A DNA stretch of 64,000 nucleotides from Amanita rubescens. Its lineage: Eukaryota > Basidiomycota > Agaricomycetes > Agaricales > Amanitaceae. The stretch lies in contig WION01000007.1 of assembly GCA_015039365.1 (NCBI GenBank), positions 372,001 through 436,000 on the forward strand, written 5' to 3'. Within the stretch, counting starts at the first letter, position 1. Every line of letters begins with the position of its first letter. A program made the position numbers and the translations under genes. Positions 1-11,641 of this stretch are shown here, piece by piece. A model generated the notes under the pieces. The model saw only the letters and a list, made by a program, of their open reading frames with translations, did no database searches and was not told where the DNA came from.

Positions 1-1524
1 CTTTAAAATCCGACTTTTATGATGCCTTCGTCTCTATAAGACGAGGTGTGTTCAACACGCGTGATCGCTTCGAGCATACGCGTAAACGCAAGATTATTTC
101 GCACATTTTCTCTCAGAAGAATGTTCTCGAGTTTGAACCCCACCTCAAGCGACATGTTCTTCAACTTATTAAACGATGGGATCAGTTTTACGACCTGGCG
201 CTCAAAGGCATGTCTGGAAACGATGGAGAAGGCGGTTGGGAGGGTAGAGATGGACGACTCTATCTCAATGTCTTGCCGTGTAAGCTCTAGTTTCACGACG
301 CATGGTTTGCATAACTGACACAAGAGCCGTCATAGGGGTAAACTATCTGGCGTTTGACATCATTGGGGACCTGTCATTTGGAGCTCCATTTGGAATGTTA
401 GAATCCGGTAAAGATATCGCTATGGCCCCGAAACATCACGGCAGCCAACAAGCCCTTATGAATTCCTACGGCAAACAGGGAATAGATTCGAACGTCTTCG
501 GCATTCCCGCTGTTGAGATCTTGAATGGCCGTGGTGATTTTTCGATGTGCATAGGTGTGCTGCCTCCCTCTTGGAGGCCGATCGTGAGCAAACTTCCTGG
601 ATACCGATTTGGAACCGACTGTGTTCGGTACTTGGCTGGCATATCCATTATGGCTGTTGCGAAACGATTGGCAAGCCCCACCGATCGTAACGATTTGCTC
701 AGCAAACTGCAGAACGGCCGCGACGACGAAGGGAAGCCTTTGGGCGCAGAAGAACTGACAGCTGAAGCTCAAACTTTCCTAATTGCCGGCTCGGATAGCA
801 GTGCAAAGTAAGCTCAAACAGTAATATGTTGCACCTATACTTACGCTGTCCTAGCTCAATTACTGCTATTATCTATCACATTGCAAGCAATCCCCGCGTC
901 CAGGCGAAACTTCAGAAGGAATTAGATGACCACCTTGGAGCAGAAGACGATGTTGTCGCGCCCGCTGATCAGGTTAAACTCCTTCCTTATCTCGACGCTT
1001 GCGTCAACGAGGCTCTCCGTGTCCACACCACTTCTGGTATTGGCCTTCCCCGCGTTGCTCCAAAAGGCGGCTTGACGGTCTCGGGTCAACACTTCGCCGA
1101 AGGTACCATTCTTAGCGTGCCCAGCTACACCATCCATCGCGATGTGAGCGTCTGGGGAGAAGATGTTGAAGTTTTCCGACCCGAACGGTGGTTCGAGCGC
1201 GACCAGAGTGCTATGCAGAAGACGCTCAACACGTTTTCTGTCGGTCCAAGGTAAGCAGGATCTTGTTCACTAAGCTGTATCTATTTTCTAAACGTTGGAT
1301 GTAGGGCTTGTGTGGGTCGTAATCTGGCCATGATGGAGATGCGGATTGTCACTGCTTCGCTTTTCCGCCGGTATAGTTTTATTCTTGAGCGACCTGATGA
1401 AGAGGTTAGTGTCCGTCAGGAACCGAGGAGTTTGTGCCTAACCTGTCACGCTTAGGTCGAAGTATGGGAGGGATTTTTAAGGAAGCTGGTCGCTTGCAGA
1501 CTTGGCATTAAGCGACGTGATTGA
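1..1524 (+). CDS. CYP53-like cytochrome P450, copy 1 (5' end outside window)
   Basis: Microsomal-type P450 monooxygenase; the body resembles the CYP53 (benzoate 4-hydroxylase) family, so oxidation of an aromatic acid is possible but inferred. Visible in order: the conserved block YLAFDIIGDLSFGAPFGML after an intron near 280-333; I-helix AGSDSS ending at a second intron (about 810-854); K-helix ExxR as NEALR; PERW; and the heme loop FSVGPRACVG split by the intron after 1251. A last intron (1405-1455) precedes the C-terminal exon, which reads EGFLRK and ends in RRD and a TGA at 1522. The start lies upstream of the window, with the reading frame open from base 3. It is about 95 percent identical by eye to copy 2, including the 3' flank, so the two arose by a recent segmental duplication. 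No disabling change is seen in the visible part. Confidence 0.9.
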
Positions 1525-2005
1525 CTTCGTTTATAAGTCATACATATTTATATTGTTTTAATGGTGGTGAAAATGGCGTTATGTATCGACGACCAATGTT
1601 TATTAGAATTAGATGTTACAATAATGACAATTGTTTTTTTAGCTTGAATGTCGCGCGATCGTCATGAATTACGGATATGAATGGATTCGTGCACAAGGTG
1701 CAGTCTAGATGCTACTCGGAGTGGAAAGGTTGACAGTTTGTTTAATGTTCATTCTCGCATGTGCTTGCCATTCCCACTGTAAATATGCCAGAGCCTGTAA
1801 AAGACGTTACTAGTCTCAGATAACTCGAATAGTCAAGAGTATCTTTCGTAACAACCTCCACACGACGATTGACGTGATACAGCACGTTGCGGGTTCTGCC
1901 GCGGGCACTGGTGAATCAGGGGTCTACTCGTGTGGACCAGGTTTGTCAGCATTTCCGTTTTTGCGAGTGGGACTCTGAGTCAGTTCCGCCCACTGACTCA
2001 GAAGA
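1525..2005. other. Intergenic, shared 3' flank of P450 copies 1 and 2
   Basis: No gene seen. The first ~230 bases match the sequence after P450 copy 2 (about 7752-7960), which shows that the duplicated unit included the 3' untranslated region and downstream DNA. Confidence 0.6.
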
Positions 2006-3055
2006 ATGTCAAACCCCATGGACCGCTATAATAAAATTCCTCGTAATGACTATTTGCAAAGGACGACAGCACAAACCGTCGAGACAAGGATTGATGAAGC
2101 GATGCAGCGATTGCAAATCGCGGTCTTGGACTCTTACGATGATGTTTCCGTCTTTTCCATTTACTGGGAATCAGATGATACCGGTGGTAGGGAAGACAGC
2201 TCCCTGTTCATCCATACTGTTTCGAAGCTCCAGAACGTAAAATCATGCCAGCGAAGCCTGGACGATGATGTTATAACTATGGTATTAGCAGGTGAAATCG
2301 CCGAAGTAGCATCACCACAATCCGGACGTCGCAAGCTCTTCATCCTCCATTATGCAGGCCACGCCATCGCCGGTAGTACACCCGATAGCCTCATTATCAC
2401 TCCAAAAATCGGTCAGGAGCTGGGTGAGGGGCCAGAAGTGGATATGTCTTCTCTTAAAGACCAGCTGAAGGGTATGGGTTCGAGGTTTTCGGGGTTGGAT
2501 GTTCTCCTCGTGATAGATTCCTGTTGTGCTGCTATTGCAGGACGGGGCGGGAAGGCCAAGGGTGCGAGGGTGGAGCTCATGGCTGCTACTGCACGCAAGG
2601 GTATCAGCAATTCGAGAGAGGATGGACGGACATTCACGCAGCACTGGTGTGAAGCCTTTACCAGGCGTCTGGAGATGGGAAAACCTTTCACCTGTGCCGA
2701 GATCGTCAAAGATATCGTTCCCGACCCTGAGCTAGAGCAATCTCCTTCCACGTTTGTTCTACGTGAAGGATGGAATTTACCAATCACATTTCGTCCTCGT
2801 CCTAGCTCAATCGCATCAACTTTACCAGCTGCTGTGACTTCCTCCCCAACGGTCATAACGGCCTTTCACATCGAGGAAAATCCCGGTTCCGCCCCCTTGA
2901 AGAAATTGATCAAGTATCTAGAGGAGGCACCGGTGAAAATCCCGGTTCTAGCAGTACTGCCGACAGCTAGCGCGTTGCTTCTGCTCCGCGTTCCTGTGTT
3001 TTTGGAAGAATTACTCGTACTTCCACGAGTCGCTCTTATTCTAACGGATTGTTAG
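2006..3055 (+). CDS. Caspase-like (C14-type) peptidase domain protein
   Basis: Single-exon frame of 349 residues. The two catalytic landmarks of a caspase-haemoglobinase fold are visible: a His in the block ILHYAGHA (about residue 115) and a Cys in LLVIDSCCAA (about residue 171), both following hydrophobic beta-strand-like runs as in p20 domains. Fungal proteins of this type are annotated as caspase-domain or ICE-like proteins and are often tied to heterokaryon incompatibility or cell death; that role is not shown here. The C-terminal 80 residues (PVKIP to VFLEELL) look like the usual fungal tail of this family. A further possible exon follows an intron-like segment at about 3067-3126, so the true 3' end may lie slightly downstream. 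The gene sits between two near-identical P450 copies. Confidence 0.7.
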   Translation: MSNPMDRYNKIPRNDYLQRTTAQTVETRIDEAMQRLQIAVLDSYDDVSVFSIYWESDDTGGREDSSLFIHTVSKLQNVKSCQRSLDDDVITMVLAGEIAEVASPQSGRRKLFILHYAGHAIAGSTPDSLIITPKIGQELGEGPEVDMSSLKDQLKGMGSRFSGLDVLLVIDSCCAAIAGRGGKAKGARVELMAATARKGISNSREDGRTFTQHWCEAFTRRLEMGKPFTCAEIVKDIVPDPELEQSPSTFVLREGWNLPITFRPRPSSIASTLPAAVTSSPTVITAFHIEENPGSAPLKKLIKYLEEAPVKIPVLAVLPTASALLLLRVPVFLEELLVLPRVALILTDC

Positions 3056-3327
3056 TCGCGTTGGAAGGTGAGTTCTTAACAATCCAGTTATTGCTCCATT
3101 CCTAACATTCTACGACTCATTTACAGGTCTACGATGTGGTAAGCGCGGCGAGACGAGTATTGAAGGAATTCGGATTAACGATGTCAGATCAAAATTTCAA
3201 TCAGAGCAAATAAGTAGACGTCACACAGGATGTTGTAAACCAACCTTCCTGCAATTTGATGAGTTTCGTAGCCAGACCGGTGTCCAACAGTATATAGATC
3301 AGACTCTTACCCAGTCGGAGTGAGCTT

Positions 3328-3416
3328 ACGGTCATTGATGCTAGTACGACGCCAACATCAACGTTCTCAACAATGACCATTATGGCCACTGGCCTCAGCA
3401 GCACAGTGAATGAACC
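3328..3416 (+). repeat. Diverged direct repeat, copy A
   Basis: Matches 5752-5836 with scattered substitutions; both contain a shared run around the words ccactggcctcagcagc. It probably marks a duplication that also carried the P450 upstream region. Confidence 0.6.
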
Positions 3417-5751
3417 GAAACGACACCAAATACGTTCCGCTACGTTGGTATTTCGAGCAAAATGTGACTCGGCGTTCACGTCTCAAGGAAATTATCAACG
3501 TTGCCACAAGCAGCCTTGGTGCCTGCCCTACCCGCATATCTCGAGCCAGGATTGCATGGTTGTTGACGGTTACGCAGTCAGCAGATGGTCACTTAAACGC
3601 AGCAGCAAATACAACAAGGTCATAGAATAGAGATATATCCAATCTTTTTGAACAACTGCTGCTTGGTAATGACAAGTCGCAAAATCTTTAACACATTTAC
3701 TCATCGTATCGAACGCATGGTACACGTAGGTAAATATCCAACCGGGTTCACTTCTACAGCAGCGCGGGATCTCCAAGTGCATCATAACCCGAAGGGAATA
3801 GATGCCTGCCACAATTCGGTCAATAAAGGTGACCTAGACCAGCAGGAGCCTATCGCGACTCCAAGGAGAACCAGCGCACCAAAGAATAGTAACATCTACA
3901 TGTGCGAGGGCGAATAATACACCAGCAAGCAGAACTCATCATGTCCATAGCAACTTTCCCGTTCCAGCCAGCGGGTACATTAATCCTCGTCGTACTTAGA
4001 TAAAGAACTTGTTATTCTACCCCGCCGAACGTGTTGCAATGACCGTGTGTTGGCGACGAATAATTATCTATTGAAAGTTAAATCTAATCTTCACCATGTA
4101 AATGCGCATGCTCACCTAGCGGATAAAAGGGAGTCCTGCGCGGAAGAAGAGGCCGGGATGGGCGAAACTCCCCGATTTCATCACGCCGCCGGCGTGAGGC
4201 GAAATGTTAGTGTTCACCGTAGCGTGCTGGTAAGATATAGCTGCAAGTCAAGGCCCAGTTGTGTGACGTGTCAATGATCAGTTTATACAAGCAGGAATTT
4301 TTGAACAAAGGAAGGAAAGGCAAGGCAAGGTCTGTCGCCAGCGATATGTGCGGGTGAAAGTAAAACGCGAAAGAATCGACGGCATGCACCCGATGAGGAC
4401 ATGTGCTCATGCCACCGCCACTGGGCCAAGTGATCGCGCTGGTTGGGCTGTGTGGAAACAGAACTAGTACCTATGCCTGAAGAAGGGGTTCCGGTGCCGA
4501 CACTGGTTCTGGAGATGTAGTAGCCGTTCCCGATACTGTTGACGGTTGTGCAAGACGAGGAGAACGGAGCTGGGTGAGCGGGAGGCGAAGGCTCACCCTA
4601 ATAAAAAATTGAGCTGCCATACACGTCCATTGGCTACGGGTTTGATAGGAGGATCACGGTAAGGAGCGCGTTTGATAGCCGGGGCGAGGCTCGCCTCGCC
4701 ACTGTCGGCGAGGAATGGCTCGAATACGCCAGCACTGTAGTTGGCGGGCATGTTCCACCAGCATCGCGCAATATCGTAGATGTGTTGGCACCAAGTGGGT
4801 GCCATCGGGCCTGGTTTGCAGGCCCTGAAGCAGAACAGGCTGTCAGATACAAAGTTCTGCCGAGTACTTAGAAAGCTTGCCTTCGCGATGATAGTGGTAA
4901 TAAAATGATGCTTACCGTCTACTCATGCGTTTGTTCGAGTTGACCGGACGCGCTGGAAAAAGCTAATCCACCAATCGGATTACCTATTGGGGCGTAAGCG
5001 AGAGGTTATTAAGCAGGATACAGGAAATAGATTGAGGGGGGGCCGAGGTGCAGATCTTTATCGGTAACGAGATTTGCCTACCATTACCGGTGGCCCCGTG
5101 GGGGTCAAGCTATCTTATATGGACAGTGATCATATGCAATGAGGAGACGAAAGGAGCGGACGTGATCAGGTCACCACTGACAAAGCCCAAAATAACGTAC
5201 CTCTCATGAAAAAGTCTAACGGTTACTCACGCCTGCATCGCCTGCAGCTAAAATGAGGAAGAAATGTAAGGTTGCAGATTCATGAAATTCACACTACAAG
5301 CGTACCTGTGACTGGAGTGACGACGACGTATACTGCCCAGTAATTTGAATGCTACCGTCTATGAGGCGCGTGCCGTAACTGCACTGTCATGAAAGAATCA
5401 GATATATGTAAACATACGGCTAAGATAGGCATACTTTTATGTACCAGGCAACTTCCATTTGTTCGAATGAGTGATGAGAAATTCGGATGTGCGCTGCCGC
5501 CAAAACGGAAAGGAACTCCTGGAAAGGAAATGAGGACGTGATATTTCGTCACGATGTGACATTTTATCTTGGTCTCCTTCTGTCACCATCGTGGAATGAG
5601 TAATGAGCGCCACCGCCAACCATGTTGCCATACCTCAGTATTTCCGATTGTGGGAGAAGACCACATATTTCTGGTCAGATTCTGTCAAGAACGACAGTGC
5701 GAAAGTGCGGATAATGGTTTCATTCACTACCACATTTGGTGATTTGCGGTC

Positions 5752-5836
5752 ACGGTTATTGATGCTACGATGCCAACTTCAACGTTGTCAGCAATTACCA
5801 TTATGACCACTGGCCTCAGCAGCGCAATACATAAAC
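5752..5836 (+). repeat. Diverged direct repeat, copy B
   Basis: Partner of 3328-3416. It ends about 40 bases before the start codon of P450 copy 2, so it overlaps that gene's likely promoter. Confidence 0.6.
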
Positions 5837-5878
5837 CACCAAATCTCGCTCCTCAATGTCTCCTCAGTTCCTTGCAAG

Positions 5879-7751
5879 ATGTCTTCTATCAATTACTACA
5901 CTGTAGCTCTCGCAATCCCCGCTATCGGTCTCCTCGCCCACTTCATTCCATGGCTCGTAGATCCTTGTGGAGTAAAGAGCCATCCAGGGCCCCTTCCTCG
6001 CAAAGTTCTCGCATCTCTGGTTGGGCTACGTTAGCAAGATGGGACACCGCTCTGACAGCGTCCACAAAGCGCATCAAAAATACGGTGTGTATCCCTTTTC
6101 GATACGTTATCTAGCTCGCTAATTTGGACGTACAGGCCCCATCGTTCGCATTGCTCCCAACCACATCTCCGTTGCCGACCCGGAGGCTTTGAACTCCATC
6201 TACGGTCACGGAAACGGTGCTTTAAAATCCGACTTTTATGATGCCTTCGTCTCTATAAGACGCGGTGTGTTCAACACGCGTGATCGCTTCGAGCACACGC
6301 GTAAACGCAAGATTATTTCGCACATTTTCTCCCAGAAGAATGTTCTCGAGTTTGAGCCCCACCTCAAGCGTCATGTTCTTCAACTCGTTAAGCGATGGGA
6401 TCAGTTTACGACCTCGCTCTCAAAGGCATGTCCGGAAACGACGGAGAAGGCGGATGGGAGGGTAGAGATGGACGACTCTATCTCAATGTCCTGCCGTGTA
6501 AGCTCTGGTTTCACGACGCATGGTTTGCATAACTGATACAAGAGCCGTCATAGGGGTAAACTATCTGGCGTTTGACATCATCGGAGACCTGTCATTCGGA
6601 GCTCCATTTGGAATGTTAGAATCCGGTAAAGATATCGCTATGGCCCCAAAACACCATGGCAGCCAACAAGCCCTTATGAACTCCTACGGCAAAGAGGAAA
6701 TAAATTCGGACGTCATCGGCATTCCTGCTGTTGAGATCTTGAATGGCCGTGGTGACTTTTCGATGTGTATAGGTGTGCTGCCTCCCTCTTGGCGGCCGAT
6801 CGTCAGCAAACTTCCGGGATACCGATTCGGAACCGACTGTGTTCAGTACTTGGCTGGCATATCCATCATGGCTGTTGCGAAACGATTGGCGAATCCCACC
6901 GATCGTAACGATTTGCTCAGCAAACTGCAGAACGGTCGCGACGACGAAGGGAAGCCTTTGGGCGCAGAAGAACTGACAGCTGAAGCTCAAACTTTCCTAA
7001 TTGCCGGCTCGGATAGCAGTGCAAAGTAAGTTCAAACAGGAAGCTGATTAATATGCTGCACCTATACTTACGCTATCCTAGCTCAATTACCGCTATTATC
7101 TATCACATTGCCAGCAATCCCCGAGTCCAGGCGAAACTTCAGAAGGAATTGGATGACCACCTTGGAGCAGAAGACGATGTTGTCGCACCCGCTGATCAGG
7201 TTAAACTCCTTCCTTATCTCGACGCTTGCGTCAACGAGGCACTCCGTGTCCACACCACTTCTGGTATTGGCCTTCCCCGCGTTGCTCCAAAAGGCGGCTT
7301 GACGGTGTCGGGTCAACACTTCGCCGAGGGAACCATTCTTAGCGTGCCCAGCTACACCATCCATCGCGATGTGAATGTCTGGGGTGAAGATTTGGACGTT
7401 TTCCGACCCGAACGGTGGTTCGAGCGTGACCAGAGTGCTATGCAGAAGACACTCAACACGTTTTCTGTTGGTCCAAGGTGAGCAGGATCTTCTTCGCTAA
7501 GCTGCACCCATTTTCTAACCGTCGGATGTAGGGCTTGTGTGGGTCGTAATCTGGCCATGATGGAGATGCGGATTGTTACTGCTTCGCTTTTCCGCCGGTA
7601 TAGCTTTGTTCTTGAGCGACCTGATGAAGAGGTTAGTGTCCGTCAGGAACCGAGGAGTTTGTCCCTAACCTGTCACGCTTAGGTCGAAGTATGGGAGGGA
7701 TTTTTAAGGAAGCTGGTCGCTTGCAGACTTGGCATTAAGCGACGTGATTGA
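5879..7751 (+). pseudogene. CYP53-like cytochrome P450, copy 2, two frameshifts
   Basis: Near-duplicate of copy 1, here with its 5' exon: an N-terminal membrane anchor (start ATG 5879, residues around LLAHFIPWLVD) followed by the proline-rich hinge. The hinge should read PGPFLAKF as in copies 3 and 4, but there is an extra C in the run at 5990-5993. A second break is one T missing at 6405-6407 (cagttt where copy 1 has cagtttt), which shifts the frame in the stretch after RWDQF. Downstream everything is intact: DIIGDLSFGAPFGML, AGSDSS, NEALR, PERW, FSVGPRACVG, and the C-terminal exon to TGA 7749. Either a young pseudogene or an intact gene carrying assembly indels; single-base insertions recur elsewhere in this window, so the second explanation is live. 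Confidence 0.8.
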
Positions 7752-8736
7752 CTTCGTTTATAAGTCATACCTATTTATATTGTTTTAATGGTGGTGGAAA
7801 TGGTGTTATGGCTCGACGACCAATGTTTATTAGAATTAGATGTTACTTAATAACAACTGTTTTTTTAGCAATGTCGCGCGATCGTCGTGAATTACGCATA
7901 CCAATCGATTCGTGTATAAGGGTCTTGTTACTCAGGGTGGAAAGCTTGACAGTTTGTTCAATGCTTGTCTCATGAATATGACAAATGGCACTGGTAGCGT
8001 GATGTCGCATAGGTCTATTCTTATAGACTGCATGTTTACGCTGACCGAATCCTTTTTGACGTACAAGGTATCGAGGGACGGTGTATCGTAATTACTTGTT
8101 AGCCTGCTTGCTTCGTTCTCCCTTATTTTGTTTAGAGCTCTCGCCGCGTGCGAAGTGGTTCCAAAACAATCAGCCGTCCATTTTTCTCTTACAGCTCGTG
8201 AATCCGCGTTGAAACGTCAAATGTAAGCAGCTCGTACGTCTAAATTTGCCCGGCTGAATAAGTCTAACAGTTTGAATGAGTGTAATGTGGGGTGCAAGGG
8301 GTCACGTTGCCGCCTCCTCAGTTTCACCGATTCTCCGGTTAAAGAAGTTGCGTCCAGTTTGGATGGATTCCACATGTATTACTCATTAATGTCATTGAAT
8401 GAACGTCGGCCAGTGCACACTTAGCTGTCATGAGTGATGTGAAGGGATCAGAACAGCTGGTACTTCGGAGGTCTGATTAAAGCCCGAACTGTGCCTGTTT
8501 AGTGGTGCTTGGCCCTTTTGCCTGCAAAGCAGCGGAATATCGTTTCTACGCCACATTCTGGGCCCCTACGATCTAGGGTTGCTTGAATTAAAGAGCGCAG
8601 AGCCGTGAGCGTCGCAGGATGAGCGCAGGCAAACTATCCCCGTTCGGGACTAGTAGCCTAAGACTGTTTGACCTCACGGTGGTACACTACATAAGTAACC
8701 CCCCTGTTGCTCGATGTCTTCTCAGTTCCGCCCCAG
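7752..8736. other. Intergenic between P450 copies 2 and 3
   Basis: The first 200 bases repeat the 3' flank of copy 1. The rest holds the upstream region of copy 3; the bases just before its start resemble those before copy 2 (tgtct..tcagttcc). No gene seen. Confidence 0.5.
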
Positions 8737-10616
8737 ATGATTTCCGTCGATTTTTACTCCCTGGCCCTGACAATACCCGCTCTTACTTTCCTCGCTCACT
8801 TTGTCCCATGGCTTGTGGATCCTCGCGGTATTAGGGGCTATCCAGGGCCCTTCCTCGCAAAGTTCTCGGATCTATGGTTGGGCTACGTCAGCAAGATGGG
8901 ACACCGTTCTGAAGTCGTGCATAAAGTACACCAAAAATATGGTATGCTTTATGGACAATCGGTGCCTAGTTGGTTGACTTGGCCATAAAACAACAGGTCC
9001 CATCGTTCGCATTGCTCCCAATCATATCTCCATTGCAGACCCGGAGGCCCTGAACGTTGTCTATGGCCACGGAAACGGTACCCTGAAATCCAACTTTTAC
9101 GACGCCTTTGTCTCTATAAGGCGTGGTGTGTTCAACACGCGTGACCGCGCTGAGCATACACGTAAACGCAAGATTGTTTCACACGTTTTCTCCCAGAAGA
9201 ATGTTCTTGAGTTTGAACCCAACCTCAAGCGTTATGTCGCTCAACTCATCGGCCAATGGGACCGGCTGTATGACCTTGCTCGCAAAGACATGTCCGGGAA
9301 CGATGGCGAAGGCGGATGGGAGGGGAGGAATGGACGACTCTATTTGGATATCTTACCCTGTGAGTTCCGGTTTCATAATGTATAGGTCACGCTGATGCAA
9401 GATCCGTCCTAGGGGCGAACTATCTAGCATTTGATATCATTGGAGACCTTTCCTTCGGAGCTCCGTTTGGAATGTTAGAAATCGCTAAAGATATCGCTAT
9501 TGTCCCGAAACATCATGATAACCAGCAAGCTGTTATGAATTCCTACGGTAAACAGGGAATAGACTCTGAAGTCCATGGCATTCCCGCTGTTCAAATCCTG
9601 AATGGACGAGGCGAGTTTTCCATGTCTATGGGTGCTTTGCCGCCCCACTGGAGATCGATCGTAAAACACCTTCCCGGGTACCGATTCGGTGGTGAATGTG
9701 TCCGGAACTTGGCTGGCATTGCTATCGTAGCTGTTGCGAAGCGTCTGGCGAATCCCACTGATCGTGTAGATTTGCTTAACAAACTGCAGAATTCTCGCGA
9801 TGCCGACGGCAACCTTATGGGCAGGGAAGAACTGACAGCTGAAGCTCAAACACTTTTAATTGCTGGTTCGGATACCACTTCAAAGTAAGTTGTGACCTAG
9901 AAGTTAATCGATTACGTTGCACACATTACACTATCCTAGTTCAACTTGTGCTATCGTCTATTACCTTGCCAGCAATCCACACGTACAAGATAAACTTCAG
10001 AAGGAACTTGATGAACAACTCGGAACGGAAGACGAGCTGGTTGCAACAGTCGATCAAATCAAACGTCTGACTTACCTGGATGCTTGTATCAACGAGGCCC
10101 TTCGTATCCACTCTACTTCAGCTCTTGGCCTTCCTCGTCTTGTTCCACAGGGCGGTTTAACAGTTTTGGGCCAACACTTTGTCGAAGGTACTGTTCTTAG
10201 TGTGCCCAGCTATACCATCCACCGCGACGTCGACGTCTGGGGCGAAGATGTCGAAGTTTACAGACCTGAACGCTGGTTCGAACGCGACCAGAATGCTATG
10301 CAAAAGACGTTCAACCCCTTCTCCGTTGGTCCAAGGTAAGCGTCATTTTCTGCCAGCCGCGCCTATAGCACTGACTAACCTCGACGTAGGGCTTGCGTGG
10401 GTCGTAATTTGGCAGTGATGGAGTTACAGATTATTATTGCTTCACTTTTGCGCCGCTACAGCTTTGTTCTTGAGCGACCCGATCAAGGGGTGAGTGTCCC
10501 TTGGGAACTGGGGATTTTGGTTCCTAATTGGTTGCCTTTAGCTCGAAACACGCGAGGGATTCTTGAGGAAGCCGCTCGCTTGCAGACTGGGCATTAAGCG
10601 ACGTGATATAGTTTGA
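8737..10616 (+). CDS. CYP53-like cytochrome P450, copy 3 (intact)
   Basis: Complete P450 in seven exons. Start chosen at ATG 8737 (MISVDFYSLAL...), which opens a hydrophobic anchor, rather than the in-frame ATG 8707, because copy 4 starts at the same point of the alignment. Landmarks in order: anchor plus PGPFLAKF hinge, IVRIAPNHIS, DIIGDLSFGAPFGML, I-helix AGSDTTS, K-helix NEALR, PERW, heme loop FSVGPRACVGRN with the axial Cys, and a final exon LETREGFLRKPL ending RRDIV-stop. Family: CYP53-like, endoplasmic reticulum, needing a cytochrome P450 reductase. The usual I-helix Thr pair (DTT) is present, unlike the DSS of copies 1 and 2. Substrate unknown; benzoate-type aromatics are the family precedent. 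Confidence 0.92.
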
Positions 10617-11641
10617 ATCTCAGACTCAGTCTATCAGCATCCGTTCATGTTGTTCTTGATCATCGACTCTTGACCATCAATGGACCACAAATACCCGCGT
10701 TCTTTGTTGCTTGTATTTGTACCTCTTGCACCCAGTCAAAATCATATGCATGAACCTTCGTTGAGAAATGTGATGTTCATAGTACGAATCTACATTGGTA
10801 TGTATATCAATGTTCGTATGAATATGCTGGACTGCTAAGGATATCGGGGCCGCACATTCAATCCAGTCTCGTTTTACGAGCGTGACAAAGGGTCAAGTGA
10901 CATCGCAGGTCTATTCTTGGCCATGGGATGCCACGATGCCACGCCGCCGTCGCATCACCGGGCCGTCGTTTCTTTTTCGAGGCATCTGTCTGCGGGGACA
11001 GTACGTCGTAACGACACCTCATTTATGGGCCTTCTCGCTATACATGGAACCCCTCGACGAGAGGGCCTGCTCGTATATTGTGAATGTTAATGAATGTCAA
11101 GACACTAAACCGATAAACATGGCATCTGAACCCACCCCGTTAAATATAATTTAAAATGGTCCCAACATCCGTTAACGGTATGCCTTTAGGTTGGTAAGGG
11201 CCTTTCCCCACATGCTGTCATTATCTTCCGGATTAACGCCCATCCCGATTCATTTTTAAAAGCTTCCCGCGACTGCATCGGTGACGGTGTCAGAAGGTAA
11301 AAGAGTTACTTGCGTAGGAGGTGTTTGATTGTGTCTTGTGAAAAAGACGCGAGTTTAACCGTGGGACGAAACCTCAGGGAATGGCTATCAAGTTGTTTCC
11401 AGAACACCAGGTACAAGTGCCACAATGCTGTATTTTTTGGGCGCTGATCGCTGATAGCGCCAACAGCAGAGATATTTTCCATGACGCTGTTGTGTGAGAG
11501 TCACCATCATGAATCTCGGTACTATACGTGTGGCCTTTTAATACTGTTGCAGATTCGAAGCCGTACTATTTTCAAGTCGACTTTCAGCCACTTACGTTAT
11601 GATACTTTGGTCACCCTCCCCTCTCCACTTTTCATTCGCAG
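10617..11641. other. Intergenic between P450 copies 3 and 4
   Basis: No coding signal recognised. Contains the promoter of copy 4, with a pyrimidine-rich stretch (11615-11635) just before its start. Confidence 0.5.

Larger units (their letters stand above)
3056..5878. other. Long intergenic stretch with one diverged repeat
   Basis: I find no gene here. About 90 bases at 3328-3416 recur at 5752-5836 just upstream of P450 copy 2. The repeat stays open in one frame in both copies (TVIDA...TIM.TGLSS), so it may be a decayed coding fragment. The rest is short unsupported frames. Confidence 0.5.
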
